Shown in pieces: positions 8,266 to 16,800 of a stretch of 26,668 nt of DNA (position 1 is the first letter of the stretch; each line of letters starts with the position of its first letter). This DNA is from an uncultured Mycoplasmatota bacterium (lineage in GTDB: Bacteria > Bacillota_I > Bacilli_A > RF39 > UBA660): contig CANSDD010000008.1 in assembly GCA_947645535.1 (NCBI GenBank), positions 1 to 26,668 of the forward strand, in the 5' to 3' direction. The translations under genes were made by a program, and so were the position numbers. Below the pieces are notes generated by a model. The model worked only from the letters and a program-made list of their open reading frames with translations. It did not search any database and was not told where the DNA came from.

Positions 8266-9681
8266 TTAAAATTCTTCTATTTTCATAAAATTTGTATGTT
8301 TAACTTCTTTAAATGGATAACCACCTGTAACAATAATTTTATCTCCTTCGTTTGTATCCATAAGTGTTTTGGTTATTTCTTTTGATTTTTTTATAATTTT
8401 ATCAAAAGTACTTAAATCTTCAATAAATATTGGGGTAACTCCAAAATGAAGATTTAAACTTTTTACTGTACTTCTATCAGGGCTTACAGCTATAATTGGA
8501 CAACTTGGTCTAAAACGACTCATTTTACGTGCTGTATATCCACTAATAGTTGGAGCAATAATGGCTTTACATTTTAATCTATCAGCACATTCTACAACAC
8601 TATAAGCTATCATTCCCGTAATATCTTGCTTTTCTGTTCTCATTGCTTTATCAAGTAAAGATAAATAATCTAAGTCTTCTTCAGCTGAATCTATAATTTT
8701 CTCCATAATGGATAATGTATCTGTTGGATATTTTCCTACTGTTGTTTCTCCTGATAACATAACAGCATCTGCTCCATCTAATACTGCATTAGCTACATCA
8801 GATACTTCAGCCCTAGTTGGTCTAATATTATGTTCCATAGTAGCTAACATTTCTGTTGCTACGATACTTACTTTTCCTATGTTATGACATTTGCTAATAA
8901 TATTCTTTTGAATACTAGGGACTCTCTCCATAGGTACTTCTACTCCTAAATCTCCTCGAGCAATCATAATGCCTTCACTAACTTTTATAATCTCATCTAT
9001 TTCATTTACAGCACTTTCATTTTCTATTTTTGATATAATTCCAATATGATCATTATTTAAATCAATTAAAATATCATTTACTGATAATACATCTTCTGCA
9101 CTTGATACAAAAGAAAGGGCTAAATAATCTATTTTCATCCTATTTGAAAATAAAATATCCTCATAATCTTTTTTACTAATAAAAGGCATAGAGAGTTTAA
9201 TACCAGGTATATTTACTCCTTTATGATTTTCTATAATTCCTTCTTTTAATACTTCACAAAGTAAATAGTTTGTTCCCTTTTCTAATACTTGTAATTCAAT
9301 CATTCCATCATTCATTTTAATAATACTATTATAAGGTACATCATTCAATAACCCTGGATAATTGATACTAAATTTAGTACTATCACCAACTAATTCATCC
9401 ATATAAATACGAACTCTATCACCGAGTGTTAAAAAGGCTTTTCCACCTACAAATTTTCCTGTTCTTACATTTGGTCCTTCTAAATCAATCATAATTGACA
9501 CATTTGTATTTAATTCCTCATTTAATTCGTTGATGTAATGAATTACTTCTGTAGCAAATTCATGAGTTGCATGACTCATATTGATTCTAACTACATCCAT
9601 TCCTCCTACTACCAATTCTCTTAATGTTTCTTTTGACTTACTTGCTGGTCCTATGGTTGCTATTATCTTAGTCTTATTCAT
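8266..9681 (-). CDS. pyk: Pyruvate kinase
   Basis: Transfers phosphate from phosphoenolpyruvate to ADP, yielding pyruvate and ATP, in the last step of glycolysis. The 471-residue protein has the standard core length with no extra C-terminal phosphohistidine-like domain found in many Bacillus enzymes. Motifs include KIIATIGPAS at residues 4-13, VVRINMSHATHEF near 31 (substrate/K+ site region), ISKIENESAV near 213 with the catalytic Lys, MIARGDLGVEV near 237, and ATEMLATMEHNIRPTRAEV with DGADAVMLSGET. The ATG is preceded by GGTGAT. It is placed between a pilin-like gene upstream and the GH31 gene downstream; a -10 box lies just upstream. Bacilli often keep dnaE, acc genes, pfkA and pyk together, and dnaE is indeed nearby here. 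Confidence 0.97.
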   Translation of the reverse strand: MNKTKIIATIGPASKSKETLRELVVGGMDVVRINMSHATHEFATEVIHYINELNEELNTNVSIMIDLEGPNVRTGKFVGGKAFLTLGDRVRIYMDELVGDSTKFSINYPGLLNDVPYNSIIKMNDGMIELQVLEKGTNYLLCEVLKEGIIENHKGVNIPGIKLSMPFISKKDYEDILFSNRMKIDYLALSFVSSAEDVLSVNDILIDLNNDHIGIISKIENESAVNEIDEIIKVSEGIMIARGDLGVEVPMERVPSIQKNIISKCHNIGKVSIVATEMLATMEHNIRPTRAEVSDVANAVLDGADAVMLSGETTVGKYPTDTLSIMEKIIDSAEEDLDYLSLLDKAMRTEKQDITGMIAYSVVECADRLKCKAIIAPTISGYTARKMSRFRPSCPIIAVSPDRSTVKSLNLHFGVTPIFIEDLSTFDKIIKKSKEITKTLMDTNEGDKIIVTGGYPFKEVKHTNFMKIEEF

Positions 9682-9705
9682 ACTATCACCTTATATTCTT
9701 ATACT

Positions 9706-9734
9706 ATTATATCAATATTTTAGAATACGAGAAA
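9706..9734 (-). promoter_or_regulatory. Possible pyk promoter
   Basis: TATAAT at 9711-9706 on the minus strand, 25 bases before the pyk start codon. Seventeen bases further up lies TTTCTC, only a weak match to TTGACA. It sits after the terminator of the pilin-like gene, which makes a promoter here likely. Confidence 0.4.
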
Positions 9735-9754
9735 GAGATTTTTTATAAATTATG

Positions 9755-9780
9755 AAAAAAGAAGCATTTCCTTTACTTCT
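9755..9780 (-). terminator. Terminator of the pilin-like gene
   Basis: AGAAG and CTTCT pair across an imperfect 11-base interior and are followed by a run of six T on the minus strand. The 5' arm overlaps the TAG stop of the gene. The stem is short, so strength is uncertain. Confidence 0.5.
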
Positions 9781-10156
9781 ATTCTTTCTCTTCATTTGCT
9801 TCTTCATCTAAAACAGTATAAGTGTATTGATTATTTATATTTCCAATTTCAATTTTCAAATCATCTGAAAATAATTCTTTTGTAATTGGATTACGAACCT
9901 CTTTGTCAATTAGTCCTTCTTTTTTTAATTCTCCTAAAGTAACAACAATTGTAACGCCTTCTTCAGGTAATACATCTGTATTTTTTATTGCATAATTATA
10001 AGCTGCTTTTTCTATTTCACTAATTTGAATATTATATAACTTTTGTTTATTATTCTTTATGGTTTTTGTTACTACAGGAGTTACTAAAAGCGCTAACATT
10101 GCTAATATTGTAATAACACCTAATAATTCTGCTAATGTAAAACCTTTTTTATTCAT
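9779..10156 (-). CDS. Type IV pilin-like protein (prepilin N-terminus)
   Basis: A 125-residue protein with a classical prepilin leader: MNKKG followed by FTLAELLGVITILAMLALLV, with cleavage expected between Gly5 and Phe6 and the conserved Glu at mature position 5. The hydrophobic helix continues to about residue 32, then a polar alpha-helical stretch (KTIKNNKQKLYNIQISEIEK) and a short C-terminal part rich in acidic residues. Such proteins are processed by a prepilin peptidase and assemble into pili, competence or secretion pseudopili; no peptidase, ATPase or inner-membrane assembly gene is in this window, so its partner system lies elsewhere. It has its own promoter and terminator and appears monocistronic. 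Confidence 0.8.
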   Translation of the reverse strand: MNKKGFTLAELLGVITILAMLALLVTPVVTKTIKNNKQKLYNIQISEIEKAAYNYAIKNTDVLPEEGVTIVVTLGELKKEGLIDKEVRNPITKELFSDDLKIEIGNINNQYTYTVLDEEANEEKE

Positions 10157-10183
10157 ATTCTATTCACCTATCTTCTTATATTT

Positions 10184-10212
10184 ATTATAATAAAAAAAAG
10201 AATAAATGACAA
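10184..10212 (-). promoter_or_regulatory. Promoter of the pilin-like gene
   Basis: TTGTCA at 10212-10207 and TATAAT at 10189-10184 on the minus strand with an exact 17-base spacer. The -35 box lies in the loop and 3' arm of the preceding lipoprotein terminator hairpin. Confidence 0.55.
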
Positions 10213-10223
10213 GCATTTATTCT
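10192..10223 (-). terminator. Terminator of the lipoprotein gene
   Basis: A perfect 10-bp stem (AGAATAAATG with CATTTATTCT) around a 5-base loop, followed on the minus strand by eight or more T. It lies 15 bases past the lipoprotein stop codon. Confidence 0.85.
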
Positions 10224-10237
10224 AAATCTATTTTATA

Positions 10238-10717
10238 TTATTTTTCACAAGTAGCATTATTTCCTTCATAAAATGCAATTATTCCATTAAGTGTTAAACG
10301 ATTATCACTATTTACATATTCTTTTAATAATTCGTTATCTTCAATAAATTTATTGATATCGATTTCATTATAATCAGCTGTTGCCTTATTTTCTACTTTT
10401 GAACCATTTTTTGTAACTGTATTTGTATATCCATTATATTTATTATTTAATGTTGTATATTGTGCGTTAAATGCTGTTTCTAATGAATTTATAATTTCCT
10501 CATTATCAGATGTAGCAGTTTCAGAAATTTCAACTTTATCTACAGCATCTCCTTTACTATAAATTGTATATGTTGATTTAATTTCATAAGATGAAAAATT
10601 CTGTGATAGTGTACAAGTTACTGTTTTATCTTGCACACTTTCTTTTTCTTTTGAACCACATCCTGTTACTATTCCTATAAAAATGCAAAATAATAATATC
10701 ATTATTCCTTTTTTCAT
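10238..10717 (-). CDS. Small secreted lipoprotein, YehR/DUF1307-like
   Basis: A 159-residue lipoprotein. The start is taken as the ATG at 10717 because AAGGAGG lies eight bases upstream of it; an in-frame TTG at 10738 lies upstream of that ribosome binding site and would include it, so it is unlikely. The signal peptide MKKGIMILLFCIFIGIVTGC has a lipobox VTGC with the lipidated Cys at residue 20. The mature part alternates beta strands and one helix (EIINSLETAFNAQYTTL) with several Tyr. The layout recalls YehR/DUF1307 lipoproteins, but this family assignment is tentative. The mature part has a second Cys in the strand near the N-terminus and a third near the C-terminus, which could pair. It lies 70 bases after dnaE with a TATACT-like -10 in between. 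Confidence 0.8.
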   Translation of the reverse strand: MKKGIMILLFCIFIGIVTGCGSKEKESVQDKTVTCTLSQNFSSYEIKSTYTIYSKGDAVDKVEISETATSDNEEIINSLETAFNAQYTTLNNKYNGYTNTVTKNGSKVENKATADYNEIDINKFIEDNELLKEYVNSDNRLTLNGIIAFYEGNNATCEK

Positions 10718-10787
10718 TTTACTGTCCCTCCTTGGCAATTAGTATAACATATTTTTCATATTTTTTCTATCATTTATCACTAAAACA

Positions 10788-13712
10788 TTACTCTAATATT
10801 TCAAGTACATTTGCAATAAGTTGGTATTTATCAAATCTTTTTTCTATTTTTCCTGTTATTTTTATAATGTTACCTACTTTTATATTTTGATATTTTTTAT
10901 AAACTTTTGGAAATAATACGATATCTAATGTTGTAATTTCATCGCTACCTGTGACAAAACACATATTATCTTTATTTTTAGTTCCAACCTCTTTTATTTT
11001 ATCTATATATGTAATAACAGTAATTGTTCTGTCAAAATAATTTTCTATTTCTGATAACATAATATGTTCATTTAATTTTAAACGATACTCTGTTACTGGA
11101 TGATTACTTAAATAAAATCCAAACATTTCTAATTCTTTTTCCATTAACTCATTGTTGGGATATTCTGAAACTATTTCTAATTCTGGTTTTAATGCATATT
11201 CTTCGGGTAAATCTTTTACTAATTCTCCATAATTGATAATTAAGTCTATATTATTTGTTAAAGTTTTTTTATTAAGTCCAAAAGTTTCAAAACACCCTGC
11301 ATTTATTAGACTTTGAACTGTTTTACTATTTACTGTTTTTCCATATGTTCTTTTTATAAAGTCATAAATGCTTGTGAACTCTCCTTTTTCTCTTTCTGTT
11401 ATTATGAAATTTACAACATTAACACCAAGGTTTTTGATACCTGTTAGAGGAAAACGAATTCCATTTTTTTCTGCTATATATTCTGTACCACTTTTGTTAA
11501 TATCTGGTTTTAATATGTCAATATTATTTAATTTACATTCATAAATATATTCCTTTGTTTTTATACTTCCAATATGCATATTTAATAATTGCTTCATAAA
11601 ATATAATGGATAATGAGCTTTTAGATAAGCCATTCTATAAGAAATCATAGCATAAGCTACTGAATGTGCACGATTAAATCCATAGTCGGCAAATTTTAAA
11701 ATCAAATCATATATTTTTGTTGCTATATCAAGTGTGTAACCTCTTTCTACTGAACGTTTTATAAATTTATCTTTTTCTTGTAATAATACTTCTTCCTTTT
11801 TTTTACTCATAGCTCTTCTTAATATATCTGCTTCTCCTAATGAATAACCTGCTAAAATATTTGCAATAGACATAATTTGTTCTTGATAAATAATAATACC
11901 ATAAGTATTTTCTAATATTTTCTTTAAATCAGGATGTAAATAGTCTATTTTTTCTTTTCCATGTTTTCTTTTAATATAGGAATCAATGTTATTCATTGGT
12001 CCTGGACGAAATAAGGCTAAAGCAGCAAATATATCTTCAAATGTTGTTGGTCTAAATTTTCGTAAAAAATTTTTCATTCCATCACTTTCGAATTGGAAAA
12101 TTCCCATTGTATTTACTGTTGTAAATAAAGAAAATGCTTTTTCATCACCTACTGGAATAGTATCAAATGTTAAGTCATCTGGAATATCTTTTAATGTATC
12201 AGAGATAAGTGTTAAATTACGTAGGGCTAAAAAATCCATTTTAAGTAATCCTAATGATTCTAGATATTCCATTGAATAACCTGTTAAGTAGTTGTCTCCA
12301 TTTTTGTGAAGTGGTATTACATCGTCTAAATTTTTTTGTGACATAACAATCCCAGCAGCATGAATACTAGTATGTCTTTTCAATCCTTCTAATCGAATTG
12401 CAATATGATATAGTTTTTTTAGTTCTTGATTATGTTTTAATATTTCTTGTAATTTATAATTATTTTGATAATTTTCTTGTAATGAATTTCTAGAATCTAC
12501 AAACTTACATACTGTATCTATTAGTGTTAATTTGATATTCATAACTCTTCCTACATCACGAATTGCTTGCTTTGAACCTAATGTTCCAAATGTAATGATT
12601 GAAGCCACTTTTTTATTTCCATATTTTTCTGTACAATATTTCACTACTTGATCTCTTTTAGTATATTCAAAATCGACATCAATATCTGGCATAGTAATAC
12701 GCATAGCATTTAAAAAGCGTTCAAACATTAAATTATATCTAATTGGATCTATAGTAGTTATATTAAGTAAATAAGCTACTAATGAACCCGCAGCACTTCC
12801 TCTACCTGGTCCTACCAATATATCATGTTCCTTTGCATATTTAACATAATCACAAACAATTAGAAAATAATTACAAAATCCCATTTCTTCAATAACTGTT
12901 AATTCGTATTTTAAACGTTCTATATATTTTATTGATACTGTATCACCAAAAATTCTTTTTAGCCCTTCTTTACATAATTGTTTTAAATAAGATATAGCAT
13001 TTTCTCCATTTGGACATTCGTAAATAGGTAATAAATTTTTTTCTGTTTCTATTTCTAAATTACAATTTTCTAATATTTTTTTGTTATTTTCTAAATCAAT
13101 TGAATATTTTTGTTTTATTTCTTCTAATAAAGGAAAAGAATAATCTTTATTTTCAAAGTTAATATTTTCTAATATAACTCCTTCTTTTATCCCAATTAGA
13201 TATTTTAAATATTCTGACTCTTTTTTTTCGAAATACAAAATAGGATTACAATACACTAATTTTGAATTATATGCTTTTACTTGTTCTCTTTCCTCTATAT
13301 TACTATATCCAATATAAATATCAGAAAATATTTTTTTTAATTCTTGATATAAAAAGCTACTTTTAAATGGAACAATACAAATTAACTCATCAGAAAATTG
13401 ATTCAAATCTAATAATGTTACATCTCTTTCACTTCTTATTGTTTCTAACTTTAGCAATTTTTGATATCCAATGTAATTTTTACAATAAAGAATAAGTGGC
13501 AATGTATCTATTGATAGTTCAATTCCAACAATTGGTTTTATACTATGTTTCTTACATTCATAATAAAATTCTATTGCTCCATACATACTAGTATCTGTAA
13601 TTGTTAATGCTCTTATGTTATTATTTTCTGCATAAGTAATTAAATCTTTTATTGTAATTAAACTTGATAATAAAGAGTTATCTGTTTTTATATATAATGG
13701 AACATAATTCAC
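10788..13712 (-). CDS. dnaE: DNA polymerase III subunit alpha (DnaE type)
   Basis: Replicative polymerase subunit of the C family. The 974-residue protein is short compared with about 1100-1160 for most DnaE. The PHP domain comes first, then GPGRGSAAGS near residue 300, the catalytic PDIDVDF at 342-348 with two active-site Asp, GIFQFESDGMKNFLRK, the LFRPGPMNNIDSYIKRKHG region, EQIMSIANILAGYSLGEAD, a helix-hairpin-helix region (TVQSLINAGCFETFG) and a C-terminal OB-fold (GNIIKITGKIEKRF). The PHP metal-binding His residues are gone: the usual HVHSEYS reads IKTDNS and TDHG reads TDTS. The start is a GTG 18 bases after the promoter-proximal AGAAGGTG. A good promoter lies just upstream and no terminator follows, so it may read into the lipoprotein gene. 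Confidence 0.95.
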   Translation of the reverse strand: MNYVPLYIKTDNSLLSSLITIKDLITYAENNNIRALTITDTSMYGAIEFYYECKKHSIKPIVGIELSIDTLPLILYCKNYIGYQKLLKLETIRSERDVTLLDLNQFSDELICIVPFKSSFLYQELKKIFSDIYIGYSNIEEREQVKAYNSKLVYCNPILYFEKKESEYLKYLIGIKEGVILENINFENKDYSFPLLEEIKQKYSIDLENNKKILENCNLEIETEKNLLPIYECPNGENAISYLKQLCKEGLKRIFGDTVSIKYIERLKYELTVIEEMGFCNYFLIVCDYVKYAKEHDILVGPGRGSAAGSLVAYLLNITTIDPIRYNLMFERFLNAMRITMPDIDVDFEYTKRDQVVKYCTEKYGNKKVASIITFGTLGSKQAIRDVGRVMNIKLTLIDTVCKFVDSRNSLQENYQNNYKLQEILKHNQELKKLYHIAIRLEGLKRHTSIHAAGIVMSQKNLDDVIPLHKNGDNYLTGYSMEYLESLGLLKMDFLALRNLTLISDTLKDIPDDLTFDTIPVGDEKAFSLFTTVNTMGIFQFESDGMKNFLRKFRPTTFEDIFAALALFRPGPMNNIDSYIKRKHGKEKIDYLHPDLKKILENTYGIIIYQEQIMSIANILAGYSLGEADILRRAMSKKKEEVLLQEKDKFIKRSVERGYTLDIATKIYDLILKFADYGFNRAHSVAYAMISYRMAYLKAHYPLYFMKQLLNMHIGSIKTKEYIYECKLNNIDILKPDINKSGTEYIAEKNGIRFPLTGIKNLGVNVVNFIITEREKGEFTSIYDFIKRTYGKTVNSKTVQSLINAGCFETFGLNKKTLTNNIDLIINYGELVKDLPEEYALKPELEIVSEYPNNELMEKELEMFGFYLSNHPVTEYRLKLNEHIMLSEIENYFDRTITVITYIDKIKEVGTKNKDNMCFVTGSDEITTLDIVLFPKVYKKYQNIKVGNIIKITGKIEKRFDKYQLIANVLEILE

Positions 13713-13737
13713 AGTCTACACCTTCTCTCTAAATACT

Positions 13738-13767
13738 ATTTTATCAAAAAGTACATTTGTTCGTCAA
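13738..13767 (-). promoter_or_regulatory. Promoter of dnaE
   Basis: TTGACG at 13767-13762 and TAAAAT at 13743-13738 on the minus strand, spaced by 18 bases, between the terminator of the giant gene and the dnaE start. Confidence 0.6.
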
Positions 13768-13775
13768 TTTATTTC

Positions 13776-13805
13776 AAAAAAAGAATCACTTTTTATAGTG
13801 ATTTC
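13776..13805 (-). terminator. Terminator of the giant surface-protein gene
   Basis: A 7-bp perfect stem AATCACT (13803-13797) with AGTGATT (13790-13784), extendable by an A/T pair, six-base loop, then C and seven T on the minus strand. It lies about 12 bases past the stop codon. Confidence 0.85.
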
Positions 13806-13815
13806 TTTTCTAGAA

Positions 13816-16800
13816 TTATAAGTCTAATTCATATGGATTCTGATAAGTACCATTTCCTGATTTAATCATTACATTTGATTTTAATTCTATTACTGGTCTA
13901 ATTCTTCTTGGTTGGTCAACTGTATTTGTACCAATTGTTCCAGCCCAACTAATATTCCAAGCACTAGTAGTAGTTCCTTTTACAGGATTTAATGTCCAAA
14001 TTGCTAAATTATATTCAGGAAGTGTAGAACTGTTTCCACTCATCAATTCTCCAATACGAGGTAATCCAATTGCTGCTTCTAATTTGTTAGTTCCACTTCT
14101 AAGAGTTGTATCTATTGGATTTTCTCCTTCAGCATAAGGATTATAATGCCATAAAGCATTCTTTACTAATGCATTATATTCTGCTGAATTCTTATCTGGG
14201 AACAAATCATTTAATACTGTAGTATTTAAGTAATATCCAATACTTCCTTCTTCAGTTGTATTAAATAAATTTGTTGATCCATAAGAACTTCTTACATATT
14301 CTCCATCTTTCATAAAGTATGTATCAGTAATAAGTCTTGTTGTATCTTTTGTTACTACAATACGCCAAGTATATCCTGCAAAGTTAACATATTCACCTGA
14401 GAAACGTTTATTTAAAGCTGTCTTGGCATTTCCACTTTCATCTCCTTCAAGACGATATGGATTTTCTTTTGTTCCAGTTCCACCAGATATGTTTACATTG
14501 CTATTAACTGTAATAACAGGACGCATTGAATATGTTTGTTTAACATTATGACCTCTTACTTTTTTACCATCAAGTTCAATAGCCCAAATATATTCAGTAC
14601 CAAATGTATATCCTGGAGTCATTGTAAAGAAGTAATCTCCATTATTTAAGAAACTATCTTTATCTCCAGCAAGAATATATTCATCAATTGTCAACAATCC
14701 GACATTTGCTTTTACAAGATATTTTGATGAACAAGTATTTGTTGCTGTTGGACTATCTTTACCTACTACTTTATTACAATAATTTGTCTCAGCGATAATT
14801 TTATTACTGTTATTTAATGAATCATAGAAGTAATCATTTAACCATTCTTCGGCATGACTTCCAGTAAAGCTATTAGAATCATCATCATATGAGAATCCAG
14901 CTACTGAATCTTCTGTAATCATCTTAATTGTTCCATCTGCATTTACTTTAAATATTCTCCATAAATGTCCACTATACCATACATAGTTATCATTTTCACT
15001 TATATTATAACAGTCTTCTCCTGCTTCACAACTACCAATAATATTAGAAGTAGTTGCATTTTCTACTATAATTGTTCTTTTCGCTGTTGCTTTATTTCCT
15101 GACAAGTCTGTTACAGAATATTCAATATAATATGTTCCTGGTACATAAGTATTTACATTATTGCTTACTTCTATTACTCTTGATGAAATATCTCCATCAA
15201 AATTATCTGTTGCTGTTGGTTTTTGATCAAGATATTTTGTTCCATATGGAATTGTAATTGTTTCATTTTCTAAGTTAATTTCTGGTTTTGTTGTATCTGA
15301 TACTCTTACTATTACTTCAATTCTTGTTGTATTTTTAGCCATATCTGTTGCTACATATTCAATTGTTTGTTCTTCTTTAAGACCTAGATTTACTTCGCCA
15401 ATTACTTCAGCTTCAGTTATCTCTTTATCAAGATTATCTTCTACTTCTGCAGTTGGAACTGTATATAAACCTCCATCTTTTATAGCTTCTACATCAATTA
15501 CATATTTACCATTTTCTTCTTTTACTTCTTTTGGTAATGTAATTTCTGGTGCGGTTTTATCAAGTAAGAATGTAATATTTGTTGTATTTCCAGCCATATC
15601 TGTTGCAACTAAATTATGTTGTCCTTCAATTCCATAGATTTCCCCTTCAATATAAGTTTGACCACCAATTGTAAATACTACACCATTTTCATTTGCTTCT
15701 ATAATTAAGTCTTTATTATAGATACCTGTATTTTCTACTCCAGATATAATTGGAGCTACTGTGTCTAATGTAAATACAACTTGGCTACTTATATTTCCAG
15801 CTTCATCTTCTGCCTCGATTGTATAAGTTCCATCAGTTAAAATTACTAAATCTGTAAGAGCAGTTCTATTTTCACCACTAATTGAGTAGAAAGTTACTCC
15901 TTCTTTATCTGCTGAAAGTTCTGCTTTTCCATCTCTTTTATTGTAATATCTTACTGGTGCTTTTCCATTGATTTTAATAGTTGGTACTACTTTATCAATT
16001 GTAAATGTTACTCTAATACTTTCATTTAAGGCTTTGTCTTTTGCAATTACAGTATATGTTCCATTTTCTGTTAATTCTAAACTTGTAAGTTTTGTCTCAT
16101 TTCCTTCTTCATCTATTGTATAGAATGTTACTTCTTCATTATTAAGTGCTGAAAGAATGACTTTCTCTACATCTTTATTATAATAAGCTTTTGGTTCTTC
16201 TCCATTGATTAAGATTGTTGGAATTTCTTTATCAATTGTGAATGTTACTGATTCACTTATATTTCCTGCTATATCTTCAGCTACTACTGTATAAGTTCCA
16301 TCATTTGTAATTACTAAGTTTGTTAACTCAGTTTTACTTTCACCATTTACTAAATAGAATGTTACTTCTTTATCTGATGAAAGTACTACATTTCCATCTG
16401 CTTTATTATAATAATCTACTGGAGTTTCTCCATTGATTAAGATTGTTGGAATTTCTTTATCAATTGTAAATGTTACGCTAGCACTTTCATTTAATGCTTT
16501 GTCTACTGCAATTACTGTATATGTTCCATTTTCTGTAATTGTTGTATTTTTAAGTTCTGCTTTATTTCCTTCAGCATCTACTGCATAGAATATTACTTCT
16601 TCATTATTAAGTGCTGAAAGAACTGCTTTTCCTTCTTCTTTATTGTAATAAAGTTTTGGATTTTCACCATTAATTTGAATTGTTGGTGCTTCTGAATCTA
16701 CAGTAAATGTTACTGTTGTTTCATGGTTTGCTGCATCTTTCGCAGTAATTGTATAATCACCATCAACTTCTACTGGAATCACTAATTTATGAGTTCCATC

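Noticed and set aside
10718..10738. In-frame TTG at 10738 as the lipoprotein start
   Set aside because: The AAGGAGG ribosome binding site lies between this TTG and the ATG at 10717, and only the ATG gives a normal lipoprotein signal peptide.
13816..13900. Sortase LPXTG anchor at the end of the giant protein
   Set aside because: The C-terminus reads NPYELDL directly before the stop, with no LPXTG, hydrophobic segment or basic tail.
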